Source: Aldrovandia affinis (Eukaryota > Chordata > Actinopteri > Notacanthiformes > Halosauridae). Taken from it: a DNA stretch of 64,000 nt. The DNA lies in the NCBI GenBank assembly GCA_029706075.1, contig JAINUG010000086.1, positions 1,611,060 to 1,675,059 on the forward strand, given 5' to 3'. The notes beneath the pieces were generated by a model. The model saw only the letters and a program-made list of their open reading frames with translations. It made no database searches and had not been told where the DNA came from. Below, piece after piece: positions 37,494 to 48,851 of this stretch (position 1 is its first letter; each line of letters starts with the position of its first letter). Position numbers and translations under genes: made by a program.

Positions 37494-40400
37494 ATATAAG
37501 TTACAGCTTCTCCCTTAACAAAGATACAATACGATTATAATAATGCATGCACCTCTTTTGCATCTCCCACTAAACCAGACAAAAAAAACGCTAGGTCCCA
37601 GACAACTATCAAACTCACCCCAAAGCGAGATGTGTGTAACATGTGCACAAAACAGTTACCGTTTTACCATAATACAGATTATGACCTTGGGTGATGCTAT
37701 GAGAAACGGAAAGTTAGGGAAAATGTGTTGATAAATCAAAATCATTTGTTTGATTGTCCAGTGATCCTGTGATTAATTTCAAGCTTCAATTCAACGTTTA
37801 ATGGTTATCGTAAAGGAAGCTAATGACAATTCTTGGAGCTCCGCCCCACATTGACGTTAATGGCTGTATTGATTTTGTTCAATTTATGAAATAAAAGTGC
37901 ATTGATCACACTAATGGGGGACGTGTGTAAGAATATTGAGTGTGCCTTCGTAATCTCACTTGTGTGAGTCCTTCAGTGGTGCAGGCCAGCTGGACTGTTT
38001 GCCTCTGTGGGTAGTGTTGTTTGTTTGTTCCGTTGGAATGTCTGGAAACGTTTTACGGTGGGGAGGTGGGCGATAGGGATGATGGTGGTAGTGGTGGTGG
38101 TGGGAGGGGGGAGGGCACGTGGCTCCGTAAATCCAATGAAAGTGGAGAGCATGCATGTGGCCACCGGAGAGGCTCGGGGTGTTCCATCTGTCCCAATAAC
38201 CTCCTGACAATCAGCGGTATTGATCACCAATCAGGGACCTCCCAGGCTGTCCTCCGCCCACCTGTGTGTCTGTGGGCCTGTACGCTCGTAAACAGCCGTG
38301 CTGCTGTCTCTCCTCAGAATATGAATACATGTGTCACAAAGGGAGTGTGCAATAAAGAATTCAAGTTGCAATTTGATGGAAAACTATTTTGGTTCAGGCA
38401 ATGGTATTTGGCATGTTTTTAAGCATTGACGTGAAATATTCTTAAATAAGTCTTAAATGGGTGTTCTTTTGTTTCATTTACAGATAAATTCAGTTCATTA
38501 ACATTGGTCACGTACATTTGGTAATGCCGGGTGTGGGCAAGACGTCACGGTTTGATGTGTAATGTGCGATTTACTTTGGCAAATGTTTTCAATTTCACAT
38601 CGGCAAACACTGCTCGAAGTGTGCCAAAACCGACGAGCTCGCGCCAGGCGATGCAGGTGCCAGGATGAAATAAAGACGAATGCCGCGGAACGATGAAACG
38701 TTGAGATTGTAGCGTCTGCGTCCGTCCGCGATCACCTCCAGCTGGAGAGTGCGTGAAAGATTGCTCCATATCTGGCGAAGCAAGCGGACAGATTGACAGA
38801 TGACCACTGGAAATCCCGACTACGGATCTGAAACATAAACCGTTCAGCAACAGCCAGGGACCGTTTGTCACTCTCAGAGAGATTTAGATATTTATTCATG
38901 AGCATGGAAATTATTGAAGCTGACGAAGGGGGGGGGGGGAGAAAAAGAGAGAGAGAGGGAGCTTCCTGAGTTTTAGATGCTCGTGATAAACCGTAGTTTT
39001 AATTAAATATCAGGCGCTGTTTGCTATAAATATTTATATTGTACTAAAAAAATAAATGGTATACCGTACTGTTTGAGTAAAAACGGTTGACCTCTCTTCC
39101 TGAAAAGACCATTGTATAAAGGCTGCATAACACACTGATGGAAGTAGATGGTTTAATTTAAGTCTTGAATTTAAGCCTTCATTTAATATGAATCTATGGT
39201 TGACTCTGTCATATACCAACTTTGAAACAACTGTCTGCCCAGTACAAATGAAATAGACTGGCATTATATGCTGGTTGAAGTGCAGAAGTTGTTGTTTTCT
39301 CAAGGGGATCAAAAGGATCCTCTGTCAGACCAGACAGCGCTGTTGGACAGAACAGACAGATTGACAGACCACCAGATGGGTTCTGCTGGTGGTTGTCTAC
39401 TTCGTAATACACTTGGCTGAAAAATTAAAGAAGGTATAGGAGGAGAAATTGATTTTTTGGGGAGTCGGGGAATTCGCTAGAGATGCCCCTCGAATCCCAC
39501 CAATAGGGTGAAAGAGCACTGTAATTGAAGTGGACTGCAGGCCTTGCGGGGGGATTACATAGGCTTTGTTGTAGTCAGCGAGGGGGATCCCCGGAGGTAT
39601 CAGCCATGGGGTCAGAGGTCACCGGCTTAATCTGCCTATCACCCCTAGGGCTTTGTGGGTAATTGCCAGCACCTAATCAAGCCTCCTGCACCTTCTCCAT
39701 TTCCAGTTGGGGAGCCGTACAGGAGGCAAGGGCTCGCACCTCAGCGCGTGGGGGCCGGCATTGCGAACGACAGGTCAACACACGCTTTCCGTAACCTCCT
39801 GACTCCACAAAAGGGTTTTGCCAGCGCTAAATAGATTGGCCCCTTATGAGTAAACGGGCCTCCTACCATTTTTGTCAGATGTTTTCCTCGGGGTTAATGG
39901 ACGGTGCTTACAAGGTCACAGCTTTTCCCCGGCGCTCTCGTCCAGGGCTTTGGAATGGAAGGCGGTCTGGGTTTAGCCGAAGGTCTGGGAGGCCCATGCG
40001 GTCGGCTAATTGGAGCCCAGGGAGTGGCTGGCGAACCCAGCCAAGCTGCAGCACCAAAGGCCTCCTTCCCACAAGTCTACTCCCACCTCAGGAAGAAAAA
40101 TATTTAGATATCAGAGAAAGTCGGGAACATAATTCTGCGGTTTAGCGGAGCCGGTTGGTCTCAGTAGAATCCCACTGCCTTCAAAGGGGAGAGGAGCAGT
40201 TTTTCAGGGAAAGTTGTAAAGATATAAATGTCAGACTTCCTGCCCTTCTGTTCAAAATGCAGATTATCAAGAATATAGAGTGTCCTCAGCTTGAGACCTG
40301 GCTTAAAGGATACCGGGATCTTTTCTTTTGGGAACTATTCGTATTTTACCTCACATATTTGACCATTTATACACTATATAATTAATTCAAATTTGGTTTT

Positions 40401-40891
40401 ACATTTCTGGAGAAAGTCAAAGCATATTTGAGGTGGCAGGCGTTCAAGTTGGACCTCCCCGAAAGAGCCAGCAGTTCTTCTGAAAAAGCTGCTTCATATG
40501 TGTGTGGTGCATGCAGCCCAAGCACTCTCCATTTTATTTTCTTGTTCACAAGATTACTTTATTGTAGTTGCCAGCCGGCTGGGGATTGAAATAATATGTG
40601 TTTGACATCCTACAGACCTGGAGAATAGGGGCTGGGGCTTACAGTACACTTGCTGACATTTGCAGAAATCACATTAAAAGCAGCCCGAGTGACAGGCTTC
40701 CGTTAACGTTAGACTGAGTTCTCCCCCGATCATCACGTCTACAGGTTTTCTTTCGTGGCTTCCTGGTCATTAGGAGCATGGGGAACATTAATCATGGCTG
40801 GAACGTCCCCACCCTGCTGGGGTGACATTGTGGTGACATTAGCTCTGTAATTCTGCTATAATGACTGCCCTCCCACCAGTTTACGCATAAG

Positions 40892-41046
40892 CGCACACAC
40901 ACACACACACACACATCTACACACACATGCAAACACAAAAAACACATAAACACACATGCACGCACACAAAAACAAGCACATGCACACACATTCACAAAAC
41001 ACACATGTCTGAGTCAAAACATGTGCGTGTACACATGTACACACAT
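40892..41046. repeat. (CA)n and degenerate CA-rich tract
   Basis: A pure CA run at about 40892-40915 is followed by about 130 bp of CA-rich sequence with variable interruptions. Simple repeat in intron 2. Confidence 0.85.
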
Positions 41047-42018
41047 GGCAGCAAGAAGCCTCAGTGCCCCCCCCTGCAGGAGGAGCTAATGCGCTGCATG
41101 GCACTGAATTTTTACGAATAGAAGGGGATCACCCCTGAATCGCTCTCAGACCAGTCCCAGAATATATTCCTCTGATGTGTGTGTGCTTGGCTCCCAGTTT
41201 ACCTGCACTTTAGCAGCTCTCCAACATTTGTATAGGCTAAGCGGGAAGGGGATATGAGCTGCGTAGTTACTGCGGGCGCTTCTATGGGGAATCTGAGTGA
41301 ATCAGTGCTAGTTCCTTGAAGAATGCACCCCTGGCAGTGCTGTATCGTCTTGCAGACCCTCGCGTCTCACACTTATTGAGTTGTCTGTGACCAATATACA
41401 TTAAAAATGGCAATGTTGTTATTTCAGAGGGACAGGGTTTTTTTCTTATTCACGTTCCTGATTTTGTCAACAAGGAACTACGCAAGAGATGTGTCTGCTC
41501 TCACTCTGCGCTCTCAAATCTGGTCATTCTTTGTAATTAGTCTCACCCTTGCTTGATTAGGGGGAAGAGAAACGCAAACCTTGACCAGTTGAGGAATGGC
41601 ACCGGTGGCTGACGTCACACTGTATTATTGCAGTAAACAATGCATTTTCTCATGTTGCATTTTACAAACGGATCTGCCTGTGACTCTGCCATACCCAAAC
41701 AATCAAGATCTGATACATTTGTGTCTATATCCCTCTGACATTACTCTAGGTTATTTGTGGGTAAATCTATTTGAACCGTATCTTACTAATATTTAGTTAA
41801 CGCTGGCATTTCAAAAGAGTTGTGTACTGTCATGGTGCATAACCTATTTGCACACGGTATGAAAGATATCTTCCCCAAGCATGCATCCATAACACATCAG
41901 CCTACGTAACATGCGTCTGTGTGGGAAATTTGGCATGCAATTAGATATTACATTTATTGACCTTGTTTTCAATGGCCTTTTTTGCATCTTTTTTATATTT
42001 GCTTTCATGTTATTTAAT

Positions 42019-42076
42019 CTGCTAAACACTTTGAGAGTTTTTTATGAAAAGCACATTATAAATAGTTATTATTCCT
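42019..42076 (+). repeat. retroelement 3' tail fragment
   Basis: The text 'ctgctaaacactttgagag' ... 'aaaagcacattataaatag' followed by ttattattcc resembles the 3' tail shared by many fish LINE/SINE copies (AAAGCGCTATATAAA plus a short AT repeat). Only the tail is recognisable, hence a truncated and diverged copy. Confidence 0.45.
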
Positions 42077-42484
42077 GTTATTGGATAGGTATATAATCCT
42101 TGGGCTGGCAAATTAATCTGTAGGAATCTTCTCAAATGTAAGCACACAGTAACTAAATTCAATATTGTTTTTTTTTTTTTTTTACATTTTACCGGTCTTG
42201 TAGTTTAAATCATGACAGCTGTGTGAAGAGTGCCCAAAGGAACAAAGTTAGTTGAGCAGAAAAGCACTGAGATTACTAATCACGCGGTCCTCATTCCACG
42301 CAACACTTGCACCACGTAGTTCTCGTCTATCCATAAATCATTCCCATGCCCGATGTGTGAATATTGAATTCACCCATATCTTCAAAGAGAACATTAATAT
42401 AAAAAAGATCTGCAGAGTGCATTCAAATATATAAATATCCTGGAGAGATGTTCACTCAGAAAAATAAGATTGAATTTTTTTTTC

Positions 42485-42485
42485 C

Positions 42486-42516
<31 letters not shown>
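42485..42516. repeat. (GA)n microsatellite
   Basis: Pure GA dinucleotide run of about 30 bp, purine-only on the plus strand. Confidence 0.95.
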
Positions 42517-42518
<2 letters not shown>

Positions 42519-43384
42519 ACGTTTTTCTTAACGTAGCCCGTGCTCCGCCGGTCAGGATATTTGAGACGCTCTGAAGCGTCTCAGGTCAAATATGATACCT
42601 CTTTTAGTTTTCAAAAACGCACTTGAACTCCAAGGCTATCTGAGCCCGGGGCTTTGGCGCGGTTTTGAAGTGGACGCTGTGAAGTCCTCTTGCGGTAGGG
42701 AGCTGTCCACTGGGGCCATTCACCTGGAAACACAAAGGGCTCTCTGTCACCTGAGACCTGAAGGCAGGAAAAAAGAAAAGGCGCCTTCAGACAGAGATGT
42801 CTGGGGATGACAAGTAGCACCTCCCGTGGATGAAACGCTTATATATATTATCAATAGGTCAAGTATTTTCACCTGCCTTGCCACATCAAGATTATGATCT
42901 GCCACAAGGGCAGAGACAGCGTGTGGTGTGTGGTGGAGCTTCAAAGATCTCTTGCAGGTACCATTGGTGCCATTTCCGTTCTAGGGCATCACACAATTCA
43001 AGGGTTGAAAGTGTGTGGGAGGAGCCATTGAAATATGTTATTTTCATTTCAAGAATAGTGGATTTTGGAGTTTTGAGTGACGGTACTCTTCAAGTGTAAT
43101 GTCGGAAGACTCGTCCTCCTTATGAAGGTTATCCCTTCGAACCCCATGCAATGGTTGCTTTCAGCCACAGACTCCAACTGGAAAAGCATGGTCTGAAATA
43201 ATGATTGTGTGAGGGGCAATTCGAGAGATATAGGACCGGGTAGATTAAAGTAATTGAAGTTGAATCTGTTAAATGGCAGTAAAATGGAAATATAGATTGA
43301 GTGCTGTATAGATGGGATCAGCCCTGAAGGTTTGGGAAGGTTGGAGATGGGGAGGATGAGAGAGGGCAAACAGAGAGATAATAT

Positions 43385-43411
43385 TTGTGTTTGCGAGTGT
43401 GTATGTGTGCA

Positions 43412-43445
<34 letters not shown>

Positions 43446-43566
43446 CGTGTGCGTGCCTGTGTGTGGATGCATTTCTGTTTGTACAAGTGTGTGCATGTGT
43501 GTGTGTAGGTGCGTACGTTTGTGTGCGTGTGTGTGTACGTGCATTTGCGTGTATGTGCGTCCGTGT
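43385..43566. repeat. (TG)n and degenerate TG-rich tract
   Basis: A pure GT core near 43413-43438 lies within about 180 bp of TG-rich sequence with TGCG and TACG interruptions, 330 bp before exon 3. Reverse-strand readings give long His/Thr-rich frames that are artefacts. Confidence 0.9.
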
Positions 43567-43900
43567 CATTTAATTATTCATCTGCTTTGTGTGGGATTGG
43601 AAGGTGTTCATTATTAATGGGCCGGGCTCTGATGGCTGAGAGAAAGAGAAAAACACCCAAACACAGAATAAGCACTAGTGAAAAATGAGTACCCCTTTAG
43701 CCTTTTAAATCTGGGAAAGCACACGCAGATGAGCATTGTTATCTTAAATATCAATAATAGGCTAGCAGTCTTAAACAGAATGAAATATTTTGTAAATCCA
43801 GGCGGATTGCACAATTTCTTGATTGCTGCTTTACACAACTAATCTTGTCTGTTCCGTTTCACATTCACTTATGATGTCCTCTGTCTGTTCCCACTTCCAG

Positions 43901-44058
43901 TTCTGCGTGATGACTTCCGGCAGACACCCAGTGACGTGGTGGTGGCTGCGGGAGAGCCGGCGGTCATGGAGTGTATCCCGCCCCGTGGTCACCCCGAGCC
44001 CACAATCTCCTGGAAGAGAAACAACATGCGCGTCAATGACAAGGACGAGAGGATCACC
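43901..44058 (+). CDS. robo3: robo3 exon 3: first half of Ig domain 2
   Basis: The exon starts after 'ccacttccag' and, with the A carried from exon 2, reads [20 protein letters not shown], then the first Ig2 cysteine in '[19 protein letters not shown]' and 'VNDKDERIT'. This is the Robo signature around the start of Ig2. If the consensus donor GTGAGT at 44059 is used the exon is 158 nt and ends in phase 0 after Thr. A second donor, GTGAGC, begins 4 nt downstream at 44063. The choice decides whether exon 4 is read in frame (see the exon 4 entry). Confidence 0.95.
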
Positions 44059-44068
44059 GTGAGTGAGC
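44059..44068 (+). promoter_or_regulatory. robo3: tandem 5' splice sites GTGAGT/GTGAGC 4 nt apart
   Basis: The sequence ACC-GTGAGTGAGC offers donors at 44059 and 44063. The first has the better downstream match (G at +5, T at +6). The second adds GTGA to exon 3. Because 4 nt equals one nt modulo 3, the downstream site restores the frame that the expected site loses at exon 4. Which one is used in vivo cannot be read from sequence. Confidence 0.5.
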
Positions 44069-44969
44069 CCGTTCTGACACATTCAACATTGCCATAACGC
44101 AGACAAGGGAAATAAATGACAGCATACAGGGAGTTACTGCCCAATCTCTCTACTGAATAGTTTACCATACCATACCATAAAACTCCAGAACATATTTTTT
44201 AAAATGTTGTATATTCACCTTCCAAATTAGGTCCTTGTTGAATACACTCCAGCATGCAGCTCACCAACCTCCTCACAGGCATATCAAACTATTTTATTAC
44301 CATGAACTAAAGCTGTCAGTAGATGAATGGTCGGTCAATCCACAACATAGCCAGAGAGGACAATAAAGAGAGGCTATGGGGGGGAGGAGAACAGAGGAAA
44401 CAGTGATTCTCAACTGGAAGACATGCAGTCATGATAAGTAGACTGAAGGGAATCTATCTCTAGTGTAATGTGGCAGAATGAGAAATGGCTGAGGAAACCA
44501 GCATTTGATTAGCCATCACAAGGAACCGAAAAAAGGTTCCCTCCAAATTATTTGCACAAGGGATGGTTTCTGTTAGTTGAGAGACCAAATTATTTAGTCT
44601 CACTAGCAGGGATGGCGATGGATCAGTTTTCGCTACAGAGAGAGGTTATGGCTGCCTCTTATCTAATTAAGTTTGGAGTATGTAATGTTTCAGATTCATC
44701 AAGTCAGAGGTTTTCTCAATTTGAAAAGTCCAGATCAAGAGGCAGGAGGGTATAATAAATCTTAAATAAAAACAGAAGGGTGTTGGGGCTTTGTTGAGCT
44801 CATTATGCTCTCTTAATTGGCATTCAAATTGGGGAGAAAACGCAGGGAAAATCTGAAACCTGTGAAAAAATGTTCCAGAAAAAATCGACCGCGGTCAGTG
44901 TATAATAAATAAAACAGAGCATTCAGGTCTGAAACCAAAAAGACTGATGGGTCTTTGGCTGGATTGCAG
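44059..44969 (+). other. robo3: robo3 intron 3 (911 bp)
   Basis: The intron between the two halves of Ig2 contains no coding sequence, repeat family or RNA gene that I recognise. The acceptor is 'ggattgcag'. Confidence 0.75.
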
Positions 44970-45089
44970 ATACGTGGGGGAAGCTGATGATCTCCAACAC
45001 CCGGAAGAGCGATGCCGGGATGTACGTGTGTGTGGGCACCAACATGGTGGGCGAGAAGGACAGCGACCCGGCGGAGCTGGTGGTGTTCG
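44970..45089 (+). CDS. robo3: robo3 exon 4: second half of Ig domain 2, apparent 1-nt frame problem
   Basis: The main reading is [20 protein letters not shown] followed by [14 protein letters not shown] and VVF, the conserved Robo Ig2 C-terminal half with its second cysteine. The exon leaves in phase 1 (G plus AG of exon 5 gives Glu). Entering from a phase 0 exon 3, its length must be 1 modulo 3, but it is 120 nt. At 44970 other Robos encode I-R-G-G-K; here the run after ACGT has five G where six are needed, so the direct join runs into TGA TGA. Either one G was lost (sequencing or assembly error in a homopolymer, or a real mutation), or the downstream donor at 44063 is used, giving V-N-T-W-G-K in frame. 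All other exons are intact, which argues against a pseudogene. Confidence 0.85.
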
Positions 45090-45208
45090 GTGAGCCATGC
45101 CGCCTCTCCGCGCGACGGGCCCCCGCGACTGCCCCTTGCCTGCATGTCTAGCTCACTTGTGCGTTGGCACCTTGTGACCTTGTGCCGCCGCCTCGTCCCT
45201 CCCAACAG
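45090..45208 (+). other. robo3: robo3 intron 4 (119 bp)
   Basis: A short GC-rich intron, from GTGAGC (45090) to 'cccaacag' (45208), separates Ig2 and Ig3. Its compactness contrasts with the 16-19 kb introns 1 and 2. Confidence 0.9.
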
Positions 45209-45347
45209 AGCGGCCGATGTTCGTGCGGAGGCCACTGAACCAGGTGGTGCTGGCGGAGGACACCGTTGACTTCATGTGCGAGGTGCACGGAGACCCTACC
45301 CCGACAGTACGCTGGCGGAGAGAGGAAGGGGATCTGCCCCGGGGGAG
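45209..45347 (+). CDS. robo3: robo3 exon 5: first half of Ig domain 3
   Basis: Reads [20 protein letters not shown], first cysteine in '[18 protein letters not shown]' and 'EEGDLPRG'. 'PLNQVVLA' and 'CEVHGDP' are closer to Robo3 (PVNQVVLA, CEVKGDP) than to Robo1. Enters in phase 1 and leaves in phase 2 (AG plus G of exon 6 gives Arg). Donor GTGAGA at 45348. Confidence 0.96.
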
Positions 45348-46595
45348 GTGAGAGAGAGAAGCAGGCTGACAATCTGAGGGACAGACAGACCGGTTTACCG
45401 AATGAAATGAGGAACAGACTAACAAACTGAATGCCCAAACTGGTCTGACTTTGTCTGACTGAAAGACTGACTGGATACCTGACTGACTGAGACACTGACT
45501 GACTGATGAACAGACAGACTAGCTTTCTGACTAAATGACCAAAGACTGACTGAGGGGCACACTGGCGAATTTCGGAACAGACAGATTGACAAGCTGAGGA
45601 TGATATTTTTGCATAATTCATAACAAGGTATCATCACAGGGAATGCAAAGTATCTTCATATGCATTAAGTTGAGTATTTCGATTTTTTATGTTTAAACAC
45701 CATGTACTGTATAATTTTTCTATGAAGAATTTTGCTTTTATGTTGGTGTATTATGTAAATCCTATATCTGGATCGACTCAAGTGACTTAATTATTGGTAG
45801 AATGTTCACATTGTATTGCAGCTACTATCAGAAAAACTCACATTTCATTGCAATATGAAAGTAGCATAAAATCACAGACAAAAAAAGGATAATAGCAAGA
45901 AACTCAAAATAACAACAATTTGTTGTTTGAATAATAATTATATATTTATTATTTGAAAAACATATTGGAAACATTTGAAGATAAAAAAAAATTCAGCACA
46001 ACCTGAACACATGATCCATTCTGCAGGACCGGGTTACAAAAGAATACAGGAAGATTCTGAAACGCTTGCCACATATGTTATAATATATGACTACTAAGGT
46101 GACAATGTGTGACTTTAGACCCACATCAAAACAAGCCCTGTCTAAAACCGAATAGCAATAGAATGTAACCCCAAGCAGTCCATCATGATTGCCCTTCCAT
46201 CCAGCTTATACCACTCTTGTTCTTTTAGAAACAGTGGTTTTCTGTCCTCAAGCAGACAGAGACATCATTATGTGCTATCTGTCCTTGAAGAGGAGGATGG
46301 AGTCCTTCAGAAACAAAGCAATGGGTGGGGGTGCAGAGGAAAACAGATAGCCTGAGGTGCCTAACCCGTAAATAGCCCTGAGCACAGCTGCAGAGCACCT
46401 CTCTGCGTTCAATGCTCCAAACACCAATCTCATCTAACAATTATCAAGGCCAATGGAGAGTCTCTCACATGTAGGCATGCCTAATAAAGCCTGATTAAAA
46501 CGTATTTGACTTCTGCACCGGGTAGTTGGGGGTTGATGGAACGGGTCAAGCTCAACATACCGGAGGCCTCACATGGGCCTGTTCTCTTTCTTCAG
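45348..46595 (+). other. robo3: robo3 intron 5 (1.25 kb)
   Basis: Begins with a degenerate GACT/GACA repeat (listed separately), then AT-rich DNA to about 46000 and mixed sequence to the acceptor 'ctttcttcag'. No gene or named element seen. Confidence 0.75.
45355..45602. repeat. degenerate (CTGA/GACA)n tetranucleotide-type repeat
   Basis: Repeated actgactgactgaga, gacagac and ctgaatga units with heavy interruption extend for about 250 bp directly after the exon 5 donor. It reads as an aged tetranucleotide microsatellite. The reverse strand yields a Ser/Val/Cys-rich frame that is an artefact. Confidence 0.7.
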
Positions 46596-46723
46596 GTCGG
46601 AAATCCGAAACGACAACGCCCTACGCCTGACCCAGGTGCGGGCGGAGGACGAGGGCACCTACACCTGCGTGTCGGAGAACAGCGTGGGAAAGGCCGAGGC
46701 CTCCGGCACCCTGCAGGTCCGCG
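46596..46723 (+). CDS. robo3: robo3 exon 6: second half of Ig domain 3
   Basis: After completing the split Arg it reads [20 protein letters not shown], then the second Ig3 cysteine in '[19 protein letters not shown]' and QVR. 'AEDEGTYTC' and '[11 protein letters not shown]' match the Robo3 pattern. Ends in phase 1 with G before GTAAGA at 46724. The following junction is either to the 12-nt microexon at 47800 or directly to exon 7; both keep the frame. Confidence 0.97.
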
Positions 46724-47799
46724 GTAAGAGAGAGGGGACGTCGCTTTCTCACGCAGACACATCCGTTTGCACACAGTCGCATGAGCGATCGCACACTTGC
46801 ACAAACACATGCAAACACGTGCAATTGTGCATGGCGCACAGGCACACATGGACCCCTAGACACAAGCACATACAAGCACACACGTGCATGTGCTTCCACA
46901 TTATGCAAACACATGAAAAAAGCATGTACAAAACACATGCATACACACACCACACACACACATTTCCCCACACGTGCACACACGCACACACACACACACA
47001 GACACGCACACACACACACACACACACACATATGCACAGAGTCACAACAGTAAAAGAGTCTTACTCGCCTCTGTGTTCCCATTTTAAACAGTAGACAAGA
47101 GTCTAGAATCAAAATAATGTATGCTGAAATATATCATCATTTATTTATTATGTATCTAGCTTTGACAATTTGAAATTCTGCTAGTACAAATGTATGCCCT
47201 TTCGAACCCTTTCCACCGCCTGGTAAAGGCATATTTGATATGACAGCATTCATTAATTTAGAGCTGCCAGACACAATTAAAAATGGTTTTATTCAATATT
47301 CTAGGCATGTTTTTTTCCCTCATAAAGTATGGCTGTGTATTACGAATATTTTCTTATTATATATTCCACATACCTAATAAGAGAATAGGAACTTATGGTA
47401 AACCTTTTGGATCATTCCGTCTGACAGCTGTTGGGGGAATGATTTAGCTCGTAGCGTACGGCTGAAATATTAATGGAACACGGCGATGCAAGCGCACTGG
47501 CTGTGATCTAATAGGTGGGCTCCGGGGAGACGTCCAGAGAGCTAGTGTTGGAGCGCAACACCCACCTTCAGAGACACATTTCTCTCCCCGCACATCTCCC
47601 CACTCATGCTCCCATTGTTCGTCCGTTAGTACAGAGCTGGGCCCGAAGGCCGTCCTGTCATTGCATTTGCCTCTCAATTCATTCCTGTCTGTCTGTCTTT
47701 TTTTTTGTTTTTTTTTTGCTTTGCATAACCAAATTTCAACCCATCTCATACTTCTTTCATTTTCTCTCTTTTTGTTTTGTGTTTACCTCTCCACTCTAG
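46724..47799 (+). other. robo3: robo3 intron 6a (1.08 kb)
   Basis: The first 310 bp are CA-rich simple sequence. The remainder is AT-rich, with two poly-T stretches at about 47699-47718 and a YCAY-rich pyrimidine region before the microexon acceptor 'ccactctag'. Confidence 0.75.
46740..47035. repeat. (CA)n and degenerate CA-rich tract
   Basis: CA-rich sequence with a pure CA core at about 46977-47030. It extends the open frame of exon 6 artefactually into a His/Thr-rich read-through. Confidence 0.9.
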
Positions 47800-47831
47800 T
47801 TGGCCCATTCCGTAAGTATCCATTTCATCAC
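47741..47831 (+). promoter_or_regulatory. robo3: YCAY cluster around the microexon (putative NOVA-type splicing element)
   Basis: YCAY tetramers occur at 47741, 47746, 47757 and 47791 (upstream), 47805 (inside the microexon) and 47820, 47825 and 47828 (just after the donor). That is eight in about 90 nt, several times the chance rate of one in 64 positions. NOVA proteins bind YCAY clusters, and clusters downstream of an exon generally promote inclusion. The mammalian Robo1/2 microexon at the equivalent place is NOVA-regulated. Binding here is inferred. Confidence 0.5.
47800..47811 (+). CDS. robo3: candidate 12-nt microexon (e6b-like) between Ig3 and Ig4
   Basis: The 12 nt TTGGCCCATTCC lie between a pyrimidine-rich acceptor (ttacctctccactctag) and an ideal donor (GTAAGTAT at 47812). 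With the G carried from exon 6 and the TA of exon 7 it reads V-G-P-F-L before PPQ, inserting four residues into the Ig3-Ig4 linker without changing frame. Skipping gives V-PPQ. Mammalian Robo1 and Robo2 carry a regulated microexon (e6b), also of only a few residues, after the same exon. I infer that this is its counterpart. It has no cDNA support here. Confidence 0.72.
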
Positions 47832-48851
47832 CTCTCTTTGCATGCCTGGGGGGTGGGGGGGGGATGCTGGGCAGGGTTAAATCATGGGGGTTGGGGTCTG
47901 AAAAGGGTTGGTGCGACAGGGGTGGTCACCACATTGCATGACTCACGCTCCGTGAGCAGGAGAGAGTGTCAGCAGCCGTTTGGCCATTTGAACGCGACTT
48001 CATTTAATATTCCCACTCTTCACAGAGGGGCTTAGAAGCAAAACAAATGATCAGTTTATGTATTAAGGGCTAATGAGTGTATGCACACAGAGAATCAGGC
48101 CATGTTTATTGTATGGAAACAGGTGTTGACATGAAAAATGGACAGATAAATGCATTGTGTTACTGCTGCTGTTTGTCCTTGAGTGCCGAATGGAATTACA
48201 ATGGGATTTATATCTGTGCCAGAGCAGGGATGACCCTGGATATACTCAGATTGACCCAGAGTGACACTCGCGATAATATTGACAAGTGACTGGATTTGGG
48301 GGGGCAGGAGATCGATACAGCTCACAGGGAGAGGAGACAAGCGACAGTTGGGCCAGGAAGGGGCCCTAGGGCCATGGTGGGCTCGCCGACCGCCATCAAC
48401 CCGCCACTTTCTGGGAAACAGCTTTGCCGTCTGGTACAAAGTGATTTCATGACCAAAATTCACAATCGGTGTCCCAATTTAGAAGACTGTCACGTGTAGC
48501 GCAAGCTAACGCTGGATCGCCCGTCTTCTTTTAAAAAAATGTTTCCCCAGTTGCGTACTTGAGTATATCTTTGCTTGGCAGACATGAGCCCGACACCACG
48601 TCGTTCACACTTGAAGGACTGTACTGGCAAAATTCCTATCTTGCTTGCTATAGCCGTTTAATAGGAAATATGCTTTTCGTTTTTTCTTCATTTAATTACC
48701 ATCAATATTGGAAATGCAAATGTAAAGGCCCACACACTGGCTGTAAAAAATGTATTCACCACATCAAGATGCATTTCTGTCTCAGAACATAGATTTTTCA
48801 CCGATGTCCAGCATCAGAGTACTTTTGGGTTTGAGTTCTATTTAAAGAACA

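Larger units (their letters stand above)
24735..43900 (+). other. robo3: robo3 intron 2 (19.2 kb)
   Basis: The intron runs from GTATGT (24735) to 'ccacttccag' ending at 43900. It holds TG-rich DNA near 27880, a minus-strand SINE at 30870-31101, a plus-strand SINE at 31564-31933, a Tc1-like MITE at 33343-33529, another SINE at 37341-37493, CA/TG tracts near 40892 and 43385, a retroelement tail near 42019 and a (GA)n near 42485. Several long non-repetitive segments (29.6-30.0, 33.9-34.3, 36.0-36.5, 39.5-39.8 kb) could be regulatory. No exon is expected here in Robo genes and none is seen. Confidence 0.75.

Noticed and set aside
44059-45089. Interpretation of the gene as a pseudogene because of the exon 4 frame
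   Set aside because: All other exons are open with conserved cysteines, good splice sites and compatible phases; a one-base error or donor shift explains it better.
46573-47094. 173-residue plus-strand open frame starting in exon 6
   Set aside because: Only the exon 6 part is real; after the donor at 46724 it runs through a CA repeat giving His/Thr residues.
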